This document shows, in pieces, positions 12,838-23,806 of a DNA stretch of 64,000 bases (its first letter is position 1; each line of letters starts with the position of its first letter). Below the pieces are notes generated by a model. That model saw only the letters and a program-made list of their open reading frames with translations. It ran no database searches and was not told the origin of the DNA. The position numbers and the translations under genes were made by a program. The stretch lies in NCBI RefSeq assembly GCF_003597395.2, contig NC_133769.1:173397058-173461057 (forward strand), read 5' to 3'. This DNA is from Chelonoidis abingdonii. Its lineage: Eukaryota > Chordata > Testudines > Testudinidae.

Positions 12838-13062
12838 ATCAGCATGGAAGCATGTCCTCTGGAATGGTGGCCAAAGCATGAAGGGGTGTATGAACATTTA
12901 GCCTGTCTGGCACATAAATACTTTGCCACGCCAGCTACAAAAGTGCCATGCAAATGCCTTGTTCTCACTTTCTGATGACATCTTAAATAAGATGCAGGCG
13001 GCAGTATCTCCCGTAAATGTAAACAAACTTGTTTGTCTGAGCCATTGGCTGAACAAGAAATA
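12838..13062 (+). pseudogene. hAT C-terminal dimerisation domain relic, right-arm copy
   Basis: This is an inverted duplicate of the left-arm domain, now on the plus strand. It reads CPLEWWPKHEGVYEHLACLA, then HKYFATPATKVPCK. After one frame change it reads FSLSDDILNKMQAAVSPVN and then VNKLVCLSHWLNKK, ending at a TAG (13060-13062). The residues KYF.TPAT.VP, FSLS and SP.NV fit the hAT dimerisation domain closely, and the stop sits where the family protein ends. It has no upstream transposase on this strand, so it is a by-product of the fold-back structure and not a gene end. Confidence 0.75.
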
Positions 13063-13379
13063 GGACTGAGTGTACTTGTAGGCTCTAAAGTTTTACATTG
13101 ATTTGTTTTTGGAGCAGGGCCACCCAGAGGATTCAGGGGGTCTAGGGCAAAGCAATTTCGGGGGCCCCTTCCATTTTAAAAAAATTTACAATATTATAGT
13201 AGCATTATTTGGACATGTAAAAAATAACCAGTGAAAAACATTCAAAAATTAATTTTTAATTTGAAAATACATGAAATACATTATTTAAAACACATTAAAT
13301 GGTTTAATGGTATGTATACATTTGCAGTTACATAATTCTTCTTAGGAAAATGTTTTTTACAAATTGTTCTGAACATTAA

Positions 13380-16002
13380 TTATACAGCTGCAAATTTTTT
13401 CCTTGCTTTCATTTTGGCAAACTCATTAATAACGTCATCAAAACTTGTGTCTTTGGTCATTTCATATTCTATGCTCAAAGTGAGCAAATGGTTCAGCCTT
13501 TCTTCCCCAGTGGCTGAAAGCAAACGATTTTTAATCAATGTTAGCTTACTAAATGCACGCTCTCCCAATGCTACCGACACTGGCCAACACTATTACTAGG
13601 AGTAAACAAATACAAATTTGTGGAAACACATTTTCCAACCCTTTTTTTGAAGAGAACATTAAGAAGTGTAAGTGCAGAGGTTATATGTCCATCAACTCTT
13701 AAGTTGGAATCTTCCTTTATTTTGTAAAAGATTCTAAGTTCTTCTTTAAGATTTTCTCTGTGGAGGTCTTTTGGATATGCTGTGGCCAAAGTGTCAACAA
13801 AATTTTCTATAGAAGATTCATCCACTTTATCTGGTGCACACAAAATGGGTGAAAATGAATTTGAGACTTCAGCCATTCTTTTGCCAAGACTTCCTAGCTC
13901 TGATAGATGTAAATCCATTGTTGCGAAGAACACCTATACTTTGAACTGAATATCGGGAGAGTCAAACATATAGTCTGCATCCCCTCTGTCGTCAAAGAAT
14001 CGCTTGTTCTTCCAGTCCTTAAGTCACTTTTTATTTTTGGGTCAATGCCAAGGCTTGAAGTGACTTGTTTGGCCTCTTCAAAAAAAAATTGGCCAAGAAT
14101 CTTTCATTGTTTGAATTTCCTTGACTAAGTTGCTCATGTGTTTAGCTCCCTCTTCCATTGTTAATTTGGTGCTTTGTAGGACCTCATTATCATCAATTCA
14201 CTGAAGCACTTTAAACCATATTGTAGAAAGAAGTACAAATTCAAATGACTTAAGCTACTTAATTGAACAATCAACATCTGCCTGGATTTCAGGAGGTAAA
14301 TGAAGCTCTTCTTCAATGTTAATTAAACTTTCCAGCATGCCTGTGTGATTTTTGATTAGGGAGGGAACAGCATCAACCCTTGAGCTCCACCTAGTTTTAG
14401 ATACAGAGTGAAGAGAGAAATTCGCAGTGGACTGCAAAATTTTCCATCTCTCAGGGCTAAGAGCAAATACTTTATAGAGTTTCTGAACATTTCCAAAATA
14501 TATTTTTATATCTACACTGGTTTCCATAGCATGGGTGCCACAGAGGTTCAGCGTGTGAGCACTGCATAGAGAAAAATAGGCTTGGGCATTTTCTTCCAAA
14601 ATTCTTGTCTTTACTCCCTGAAATTTTCCTGACATGTCAGAGGCATTGTCATATCCATGTCCTCTGCACCAAGATAGTTCTAAGACACATTCTTTTAAAA
14701 ACCTTTTTGTCTGTTCTGTTATATACCAGTCGTCTTTTCAAAATCTACTAGTTTAACAAAACTTTCATGCACATCCCAATTCCCATTTTTTTGCGTCACA
14801 CATCTGAGGATAAAAACTGTGTGTGACACATCAGGTGTACCATCAACAACAATGCTGGAAATATCAGGCTTTTCTTACCTTTTCAAGAATAAACTTTCTC
14901 CCCACACGGTTTCAAGAACTCATTCTGACTACGCCATGACAGGTGGTGAGCCTGCATTCTTCAACCAGACTCTCTGCATTGAGCTACCATCTCTAGATGA
15001 TGTTTCACCTCAGTATTGTAGCTGCCCACAAGCTTCAGTGTTGACAAGAAAAGTTCACAGTTGTCATGATCAACAGTAGAATGGCTACCACAAAATGGCA
15101 GATTATTCTTTGCTAGGAAAAGAATTATGTCAACAACAGCAGTTAATATTTTATGCCATTATTCCTCCTCCTGTTTAATACTATGCTGTAATGTTGCATC
15201 AATGCCTCTTTTATCACTGAGTGTCTGAAATAATTCCTTCCACTTAATGTAATTGCTTAAATATACAGTGTTTTCTTCATGACCCTTGATTTTCTCGTAA
15301 ATCTTTTTCCAATTATCGGCAATTCCACCTTCGACAAATTTTGAATGATGTAATTGGTTAGTTTGTGTTTCACATCTGTAAAGACTGCAGGGAAAACAAA
15401 ATATTTCTTCAGCATCTATACTCCACATCATCCAGTCTCTTTCAATACATTTACCATTACTCAGATGTTTAGAAAAAACTGTTATCTGCAATTTCCTGCC
15501 AAAAGTTTCACAAGGAAAGCTTTCAGGCTTATGTGGTGGACCCTTCAATACAACAAGATCTCTCTTTGTTTATATCTAGGTACTTCCAAGAGGCTGGTCA
15601 TTACTGCACAACTCTTTTTCATCATTCCTATCTACAGCAGCAGGACTAGTCGACTGTACCAATTTCTCAGTTATAGCAGTGTTACTGCTGTGTTCTCCAT
15701 TGTCTATCCAAAGAGGCTGGATTTCCTTCTCTTCCTCCACAACAACAATAACGTCATTTTCTGAATGTGGTAATATTTTGGATTCCTCACACACCGCCTT
15801 TTTCTTTTTCTCTTACAACACCACTTTCACTTCCCATCTCTGAAGAGCCTTGAATGTCAGCATCGCTCAACTCAGTCAACTGACTTGACTTGGATTGTGT
15901 CTGAAGAAATTTTGTCAAGTTATTTTTCCCTTTTCTTCTTGCGTCTGTCTAGTTTTTCTTCTGCTTTCTCTTCTCAAATCCTGAAAGATATGTACGTTTC
16001 AT
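13380..16002 (-). pseudogene. hAT transposase pseudogene, TTF/ZMYM1-like (DUF4371) type
   Basis: The reading starts at an ATG (16002-16000) with MKRTYLSGFEKRKQKK, the basic opening usual for this family, and ends in AKMKARKKFAAV. In between, in order from high to low coordinate: an acidic linker; a TTF-type zinc-finger segment (about 15510-15350) with FSKHLSNG, WMMWS and FCFPCSLY; a central catalytic-domain segment (14635-14255) with CSAHTLNLCG and WSSRVDA; and a C-terminal dimerisation segment (13580-13380) with GERAFSKLTLIKNRL and ERLNHLLTLSIE. The full span of about 2.6 kb fits the usual length of 700-900 residues. At least one in-frame stop (just after the first 16 codons) and several frameshifts make it dead. 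Host genes of the ZMYM1 type derive from this kind of transposase, but the surroundings here are plainly transposon. Confidence 0.8.
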
Positions 16003-16086
16003 TTTTCTAACCCCTACGATCATTGACTATGTGGTGATACCTGCAAACAAATTAATTCCCTTGGTATCTTTCTTTTTGTCAGGTAG

Positions 16087-17273
16087 TGTGACGCTATACC
16101 CCATAATGCTTTATAGGAATATGACATAACTGGAATATGATCTATTGAATCTATCTATGCTACATATGCTATGTAACATATCTACATAAAGGTTACAGTC
16201 TACTGAATCTATTAATTCTATCTGCATACATGTTTCATTTTTGTATTCAAAGTTATAAATATTGGCTGTGTACTGGCTTGGTTTCTAAATAACCTTAGTA
16301 TTTGTTCAGTTCCTGGAGAAAGGAATGTTGAAGTTAAGTACTTAATCAAGAGACACTTAAAGGACAATGAATATTGGAATGCTCCAATCCACATAAGAAG
16401 TCTACTTGAGGACATTCAAGGTATCATGTAAGCAATGGATGCTACCTGTAAAAATTGTGAGTTTTATGCATGGACATGTGACTTGCTCAGGTAACTCCTA
16501 AACTCCATCTTGGAGCTGGACTGTGAATAGGAGTGAGGAAGGAGGTCTCCACCCACAAGAGGAAGTCTATTTAAACCCCTGGGAGACCCCTCCATTAGGA
16601 TCTTCAGCTGGCTAAAGAGAGCCTCCCTACCCCCCAGGATACTTGAAAGAGACTGGAACAAAGGACAGTTTGCAAGGGGTGTGAGTAATTGCTGGACCCA
16701 GGCTAAACGGAGCTTAGTCTGTAAAAAGGAGCATTCTGGAGCTAGCGAGGATCTTATCTGTATTCAGTTTGATTAGAAATAGATTTGCGCATTTTATTTT
16801 ATTTGGCTTGGTGACTGACTTTTTGTTCTGTCTGTTACTACTTGGAATGACTTAAACTCTACTTTCTGTATTTAATAAAATCACTTTTTACTTGATTAAT
16901 CAACTCAGAGTATGGTTTGATACCTGGGGGAGCAAACAACTGTGCATATCTCTCTAGTAGTGTTATAGAGGACAAACAATTTATGAGTTTACCCTGTATA
17001 AGCTTTATACAGGGTAAAATGGATTTATTTGGGTTTAGACCCTATTGGGATTTGGGCATCTGAGTGTTTAAAGACAGGAACACATCTGTTAGCTGCTTTC
17101 AGGTAAACCTGCAGCTTTGGAGCAGACCCTGGGTCTTTGTTGGAGCAGATGGAAGTGTCTGGCTCAGCAAGACAGGGTGCTGGAGTCCTGAGCTGGCAGG
17201 AAAAGCAGGGGTGGAAGTAGTCTGGGCACATCAGGTGGCAGCTCCCAGGGGTTTTCTGTGATCCATACCATCA
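16087..17273 (+). mobile_element. Solo LTR of an endogenous-retrovirus-type element (6-bp duplication)
   Basis: This 1187-bp unit starts TGTGACGC and ends CCATCA. It is bounded by the perfect direct repeat aggtag (16081-16086 and 17274-17279). TG...CA ends with a short duplication are the mark of integrase-mediated insertion. Inside, a TATA-like tatttaaa lies at 16568-16575 and a polyadenylation signal aataaa at 16874-16879, giving plus-strand orientation. There is no coding region and no second LTR, so it is a solo LTR left by recombination. It sits just upstream of the start of the hAT transposase pseudogene. Confidence 0.8.
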
Positions 17274-17359
17274 AGGTAGTTAAATGAAAAATTCCTTATG
17301 TACCCCATGTGTTGCGGAACAATTTGTACTCCAACCCCCCTGGCCCGGGCCCCTTACCA

Positions 17360-17640
17360 TGCCGCTTACCCCCACCTCCGCCCTCTCCTGGAGCCTCAGC
17401 GAGCTGTGTCCAGGAGTGGCCTTGGACAGGGCTGCAGCAGCGTGGCTCTGGCGGGACATGAGCTCCTGCTGCTCAGCCCATTGGAGCTCGCAGCCCCTCC
17501 CCCTTACCACGTGGCTCTGAGCAGGAGGAGCTCAGGTCCCGCCGGAGCCATGCCACTGCAGTGCTGTCCAGAGCGGCTCCTGGACGCAGTGCGCTGAGGC
17601 GCCGAGGGAAGACGGAGATGGGGGCGGGGCCGCAGGGGAG
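17360..17640. repeat. GC-rich long inverted repeat (hairpin potential)
   Basis: Two arms of roughly 110-120 bp (about 17360-17478 and 17517-17640) are inverted copies of each other. Shared wording includes gtccagga, ctggaca, ctgcag, gcgggac and gagctcct in the left arm, with their inverses in the right arm, separated by about 40 bp. The stretch is much richer in G, C and CpG than anything nearby. It lies at the 5' side of the hAT element and may be its subterminal region. Confidence 0.7.
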
Positions 17641-17811
17641 CCTCAGACATTCTGGTGCACTTTCACGATAAAGAGATTGCACTACATTACTTGTACGAGG
17701 AGAACTGAAAAATACTGTTTCTTATTTTTACAGTACAAATATTTATAATGAAAAATAATATACACCTTGATTTCAGTTACGACATAGAATACAATATATC
17801 TTTGGAAAGTC

Positions 17812-19293
17812 ATGGGAGACGGGAGAGATTCCAAAAGACTGGAAAAGGACAAATAATGTGCCCATCTATTAAAAAGGGAAATAAAAACAACCCAGGAAAC
17901 TACAGACCAGTTAGTTTAACTTCTGTGCCAGGGAAGATAATGGAGCAAGTAATTAAAGAAATCATCTGCAAACGGAAGGTGGTAAGGTGATAGGAATAGC
18001 CAGCATGGATTTGTAAAGAACGAATTGTGTCAAACCATCTGATAGCTTTTCTTTGATAGGCATAATGATGGTTGTGGATAAGGGAGAAGCGGTGCCCGAA
18101 TGTGGTATACCTAGACTTTTAATAAGGCATTTGATATGATCTCGCATATATCCTTATCGATAAACTAGATCAAATACAATTTTAGATGGGCTACTATAAG
18201 GTGGGATGCACTAACTGCGCTGGATAAGACTGTACTCAGAGAGTGTTATTAATGGCTCCCAATCCTGCTGCCGAAAAGGTATTATACAAGGGGGTTCGCA
18301 AGAGTAGGTCTGTTTGGGACCGGCTCTTTCAACTATCTTCATCTGACGACTTAGATGTTGCCATAGAAAGTACGCTATTAAGTTTTGCAGATGATGACCA
18401 AACTGAGAGGGATTCAACTCGCGTTAGGACTATGGTCATAATTCAAAATGATCTGGAAAAATTGGAGTAAATGGTCTGAGGTAAACTCCGAATGAAGTTC
18501 AATAAAGACAAAATGCAAAGTGCTCGTTCACTTAGGAAGGAACAATCAGTTCACACATACAGACTGGAAGGATGAACGTCTAGGAAAGAGTATGGCAGAA
18601 AGAGATCTAGGGAGTCATAGGGGACCACAAGCTTAATTAAGAAGTCAACAGTGTGATACTGTTTTGAAAAAAAGCAACTGATTCTGGGATGCTATAACAG
18701 GACTATGTGTTGTATAAAGCAGACAACGAGAAGTCATATCTTCCGCATCAGTAGCTCTGCGGCTGTTAAGGCCTCAACTGGATTATGTGTCCTTGTTCTG
18801 GCCACTGCATTTCAAAGAAAAGATTGGAGAAATTGGAGAGGGTCCAGAGAAGAGCAACAAGAATGATTAAAGGATCTTGAGAACATGACCTATTTGAAGG
18901 AAGAGCTGAAAGAATTGGCTTAATTTAGTTTGGAAGGGGGACCATGATAGCCAGTTTTCAGGTATTCTAAAAGGGTGTCATCCAGGAGGAGGAGAAAACT
19001 TGTTCACCTCCAGCTCTAATCATAGAACAGCAAGCAATGGGCTTAAATTGCAGTCAAGGGAATTTAGATTGAACATCAGGAAAAAGTTCCTAACTGTCAG
19101 AGTAGTTAAACACGGAATAAATTGCCTTGGGAGTTTGTGAATCTCCATTCTCTGGTGGAGATATTTAAGAGTAGGTTAGATAAATGTCTATGAGGGATGG
19201 TCTAGACAGTATTTGGTCCTGCCATGAGGGCAGGGGACTGGACTCGATGACTTCTCGAGGTCCCTTCCAGTCCTAGAGTCTATGAATCTATGA
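17812..19293 (+). mobile_element. CR1 LINE, 5'-truncated, with degraded reverse transcriptase
   Basis: The element starts inside the reverse-transcriptase domain: NPGNYRPVSLTSVPGK (about 17888-17936) is the CR1 RT fingers block, and the catalytic FADD box is at 18384-18395. Further on are shorter matches to the CR1 thumb and C-terminal region ('LEKLE', 'TRMIKG'-like wording around 18870). The 3' end is the usual CR1 tail: a ggactggactcgatgactt block, then the short repeat tctatgaatctatga. It is flanked by aaagtc on both sides (17806-17811 and 19294-19299) and splits the right arm of the fold-back hAT. Frameshifts and stops are frequent. 5' truncation is normal for LINEs. Confidence 0.85.
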
Positions 19294-20356
19294 AAAGTCC
19301 AAAATATTTAATAAATTTCAATTGGTATTGTATTGTTTAGCAGTGTGATTAAAACTGCTATTAATCAAGATTCATTTTTTGAGTTAATCACATGAGTTAA
19401 CTGCGATTAATTGACAGCCTTACTTATTTTCATTCTGATAATGCTTCCTGGATTTGATACACTTTTTTTAAAAAGAAATTTAGGCAAGTGATGTTTTCAA
19501 GTGTCACTAATACTTTTGTCAACTTTTATTTTCCTCTCTCCCTCCAGTGTAGTGGAGATGTTCAGCAGGAGTATACTTTTGTTAGTGTATGGTTTAATGG
19601 GAGGAAAGGGGAAAATGTCTGTTTCCTACCCCCAATCACCTTCAGGGAAGTGTATCCTGGTTCAGAGCTCCGCTGAGCAGGAGACGAACTCATTCAAACA
19701 GTCCATGTTCTCCAAAGTTGCTATAATAGATTCCCTTCCCTCTTTGATCCTTGCTCCCTCTGTATGGCACAATGATTAGAACCTTGGAACCTCAAAGTTC
19801 TGAAGCAGCATGCTGCCTTATCAGTGGATGCTTTTGTTCTCCTTAAATATATGAAGACATGAGCTACCTTAGATAGATGGGAACAGAACACTTTCCCTTA
19901 GTGTTGTGCAGGACCTAGATTCCAAACTAAGCAGCGTTCTGCAAATCCCTAAAATAGGTAGGTTGATTAGACGGAAACTGGAGAGTGAATCTCCAGAAGA
20001 TTGGCTGTAATGTTACTCCATGACTGGAGAAAGATTGAAATCAAGATAAACTCCTAATTCATCTAGGTCTTTGTGCCCTCTGGAGTTCTTGGCAGTTTAT
20101 AGCATTGCTGAGATCTCAACTCTAGAAATCAAAGTATTTAAATACCTTATATTTTTAGTTATTTTTAGATAATGAAAAAATAACATATTTAAGGGGGCAG
20201 ATTCTGCTTCTTTTAAACACCTTCAATGCCTTGATTTTTCTCTTAGTACTAGTAGGTCTTCTGGATGGTACCACCCTCATCCAGCCTCTAAGAGGTCAGG
20301 TGTAGTATATATGCTGGTTTAAAGTCAGATTGGCCTGGTTACTTTGATTACTCCAG

Positions 20357-20533
20357 GTTGCAGTATGGACCTGACTTCCCTATCAGACCAGACACACATG
20401 CTCTCTTCTGGCTTCCTCATATCATTTGAATCGCAGCAGGTAGCATTTGGCATGAGATCAGAAATCAGCTGTTCAGTTGATGTGGACACAGCTGCTTATT
20501 CTAGCCAGCAAAAGGAGGTGCCAGAGACGTCAG
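20357..20533 (+). other. Candidate internal exon (unidentified gene)
   Basis: A 177-bp segment is open in one frame, preceded by a splice-acceptor-like ttgattactccag and followed by a strong donor, CAG followed by GTGAGG. Exon phase is 1 at both ends, so the segment could be included or skipped without changing frame. The predicted peptide is serine-rich (for example LSSGFLISFESQQ and DVDTAAYSSQQ) with no domain I recognise. The polypyrimidine tract is weak. No neighbouring exons were found on the plus strand, and the frame continues open beyond the donor, so chance is a real alternative. Confidence 0.3.
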
Positions 20534-22554
20534 GTGAGGTTACCCTTGTTTGGTTATCTGACCAGCAAAGACCGACGGGAAGACTGGCACGGACAGGACA
20601 TACACAGAATGACTCATTACACATCTTGTAGTGGACTTTGGTGTACTTTTCCAGAGACAGCTGAGAGGAGAGAGGGCTAGGTAAACAGGCAGGACTTCTT
20701 ATTCTTCAAAATAACCATGCTTAGATGTGACAATCATGCTAGATCCTTGACTGGTTGGCAGAACCAAAATACAATACACCAACAAATTTAGGAACAGTGT
20801 GCTAATAGTGCTATCTCTCGACATAAATACGCTTGTAGTCAGTCTTGTCATACCCTCGTTACAAAGCGTGGGAAAAAGCTGTAGTGTAGATGATCCTTTT
20901 GTCTTTATATAACACCTGACATGATGAAGGCCCTTAATAAGAAACATTTAATAATAGCTTAAAACATAATTAAAATGAAAGATTAAAACACACAGGAAGC
21001 TCATGCCTACCTAGTGGGAAATGTTTTTGGACTATTATTGCAATGACAACAAAAGTCTAATATTAAATTGCCATTTAACATCTTGCTCCATTTCAAATAA
21101 AATTCCTGAGCCTAAACAATTTGTATTACTTATTGTTTGATGCTTTCTATAATTGGTGCTGCTAAAATCTGAACACGAGTGTGTGCTTCTAAAATGGTGA
21201 CACAATGCATCTAATCTGGAGTAGTCTGAATGTAAGTGACATCAATATACAAATGCCATTTGGTAACTTGGCATCAGATGCCTTCTTCCAGCTTAGTAAA
21301 AGGTGTAAGGACTTTCAGTGTTGACATTTCTATTCCTTATTTGCTATTTTCTGCTGAGGAATCTCAGTGCAGTTACCCCAGTGTTGTTTGGCTATGCTGA
21401 CCCATAGGGCTTTCTTAACCTTTTTGCAACTTAACTGCCAATCACAAGGTTGGATATAATTACTCTTTGGGGATGAAGCAGACCTTTTTTCCAACTTTGA
21501 AGGCTAAAAGATAGCCTCAGGTGTTTAGTTAACTGCTTGAACTTTTCTAATTGGTACAAACTGTCTAGTTTGTCTAGCACGATCACCCAACAGCTTTGCT
21601 ATTTTAAATTTATACACTTATACTGATGTTATTCACTGATATTTGATATCAGTATATGAGCATTGAAGCTCAATAAGATTCTGAGACATCCCTTGAGGCC
21701 ATCGAACCAAAATTATATAGTAATAAATAACTTGATATCAATGCATTTAAAGTTTGTGATGCATTGGCCAATTTAATGCTTAAAATTGGATTCTGCTGTG
21801 TTCCTTTTTAAATGTCACTGAAGTGTTATCACTTTCACCTTACCAGTTCATATGAAAACATATTAAGGAGCTCTCTATTAACTCCACAGTTGCAAGATAG
21901 ACTTGAAATAAAGAAAATGTCACAAAAAGATTAATCTTTGCTATAGAGCTATAAGTAGTTTTACTTAAATGATGCCTTCACTTACATATTGACAATTTTT
22001 TCAGTCCTATAGTATATACTATATTTAATGACAGTAAATATGTATTTATTGATTAAAATAGGTGAAATGAAGTACGGTCACAGTAGTAATTTCCTGCTGC
22101 GTGAGAAATACCAAGGTGAAGTAGAGATGTTAATAGAAAATAAATGTCCAGGCAAAGGCTAGGTATTTATTTTCAGTTCAGGAGACATTGATCCTGTGAC
22201 AACATTCTGTTTCAGTGACTTTATTTTTATTACTCTGAATGATTGATCAGTAGATGTAATATGAACATGGTACATCATGATTCCTTTTATTGGATCCACA
22301 CATGTCAGTAAGTTAGAGTATACAATTTTATTGGATCTTTGTATAATAAACCTATTCTATTTGAATAGTAAAGAAATGTATTTTTACAGAAGCTTTATTC
22401 TACCTTTCTTCCTTTTCTAAACTCTAATTAACATAGAAAATATACTTGTGTGATTCAGCAATCGGAGATTATTTTATCCACATCAGTTCTGAAGTATGAT
22501 GTACTTGTATTCATAAAACATTTTGTATTCTTAAGAGCAATTTTCTTATGGTTC

Positions 22555-22685
22555 ATGCATTGAACTGGAACTCAGGAGATAAGATTTCAATTCCCTGCCA
22601 TAGGCTTCATGCATAACAAGGGGGAAGTCACATAATCTTTCTGTGCTTCCATTTTCTATTTGTAAAAAAAGGATTTTTTTTCCTT
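22555..22685 (-). repeat. MIR-like SINE fragment
   Basis: The wording aactggaactcagga, then gggaagtcacataatctttc, then tgtgcttccattttctatttg and tgtaaaa follows the reverse complement of the MIR/CORE-SINE consensus (…caagtcactt…ctgtgcctcagttt…ctgtaaaa). It is old and diverged. Confidence 0.55.
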
Positions 22686-23524
22686 TTTATGTAGCCTTCT
22701 TAGGCTCTGTTACGGCATGTGGATACCTGAACTTGTCCGGAGTCCCATAGGCCTCAATGAGACCTGTAGTAAAACTACCTTGAGGTTTGTTTAAAACTAA
22801 TTTGTTTCACAAACAAATATGTCTTTCATTCTGGTTGGTTCAGATTCTAGTTCATGTAATTATGACTTTGTACTGTTAAGTTACAACTATAAAGTTTATA
22901 TAGTGCTTGAACAATAAAGCAACTTGATATTGGTATGCTTTATATATATTTTCATATAAACATCATAGGGTCTGATTGTGGTTTAACCCAGTTTTATACC
23001 TTTAACTTTTTCCTTCAGAGGAAATAACAAGACAATAAATAACCTGAAAAGGAGGAGTCAAGTAAAATAACTAAAATAATGAAATAATCATAGGCACACG
23101 GGGAATTAGAGTGGATAATATGAAAGGATATGAAAATAGCTTTTTGTTGGTGATAGAATGGAGGACTAATTGCAGGAATGGCTGGCTACCGATGGAAAAA
23201 ATATTTTATCTTTGCTCAGTCCTAATCTACATTTTTTTTTTTAAATGAAGGAAATTACTCTTGTTCCATAACAAATTTCTCAGAAGGAAGTTCCTTTTCT
23301 TTCTTCCCACTTCCACTTCCTACCCCAATTTTTTCTGGTATCTCCTCACAGCTTCCCTACTTTCGTTAGTCTTTTCATGGTCTGGTGTACAAATACGATA
23401 GAAGCAGTGGGAAAACATATTCAGCTCTGTCAGTGGTAGAGACCTATGTAAATATTGCAAAAAAAAAAATGTAGGAGAAGGCAAGACAAGCCAATGATGA
23501 AGTGTATATAGAAAAAATATGGAA

Positions 23525-23806
23525 TAGCTTCACCTCTGTCACCAGCCTGGTCTCTCTGGGTGCACCCCCTCGGCTGTCAGGCCTGTGGCCTTTACCACTT
23601 CAGGAACGGGATTCCACAATTCTCACTCTTACACCAGGCCTTGCGGCATAGCACCCTGTGTATCAACCGTGATTACCCAGGTCTGACTGAGTTGTAGTAC
23701 CTGCAGTTCTTCTCTTGGGCGGGGTGTATGTGTGTGTCTATGAACAGGTGGTATTTAGTGACCAGACAGGCTTTTTAAACCAAAGTATTGTTTATTTTTA
23801 CAATAA
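23525..23806. repeat. Unclassified GC-richer repeat-like stretch
   Basis: This stretch is richer in G and C than its surroundings and ends with ttttaaaccaaagtattg next to the CR1. A related phrase (tttttaaaccagagctctc) occurs near 45085, suggesting that both come from one repeat family. I cannot assign the family; an LTR-element fragment is possible. Confidence 0.3.

Larger units (their letters stand above)
13113..17654 (-). mobile_element. hAT transposon with TTF/ZMYM-type transposase, inserted in the fold-back hAT
   Basis: The left end CAGGGCCACCCAGAGG is a typical hAT terminus and breaks the right arm of the host element, whose sequence resumes at about 17655 (gcactttcacgataaag). About 45 bp of host arm present in the left arm are missing at the junction, and no clear 8-bp duplication is visible, so the right end may be damaged. 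The element contains a minus-strand transposase pseudogene (13380-16002), a later solo LTR (16087-17273) and a GC-rich inverted repeat near its 5' end (17360-17640). Confidence 0.7.
9748..19422. mobile_element. Fold-back hAT transposon, host of a nested transposon stack
   Basis: The ends are TCGGGCTGTCAA on the left and TTGACAGCCTTA on the right, which are inverted repeats. They are flanked by the perfect 8-bp direct repeat cttatttt (9740-9747 and 19423-19430), the duplication size of hAT transposition. The left arm (9748 to about 10323) is repeated in inverted orientation in the right arm, which is split into three pieces: 12838-13113, about 17655-17805 and 19300-19422. The unique centre (12444-12837) encodes part of a hAT transposase core on the minus strand. 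Without the three insertions the element is roughly 1.6 kb. It is not autonomous now, because the N-terminal transposase region is absent and the remainder is frameshifted. Confidence 0.85.
19431..23524. other. Mostly unassigned AT-rich sequence
   Basis: Apart from the candidate exon at 20357-20533 and a MIR-like fragment near 22555-22685, I see no gene or nameable repeat. The sequence from about 20940 to 23300 is strongly AT-rich with closed frames. A short A run is at 23460-23469. Confidence 0.5.

Noticed and set aside
12838..12968. N-terminal part of the minus-strand open frame 12462-12968
   Set aside because: It is antisense to the plus-strand hAT dimerisation domain of the right arm, so it is not transposase sequence.
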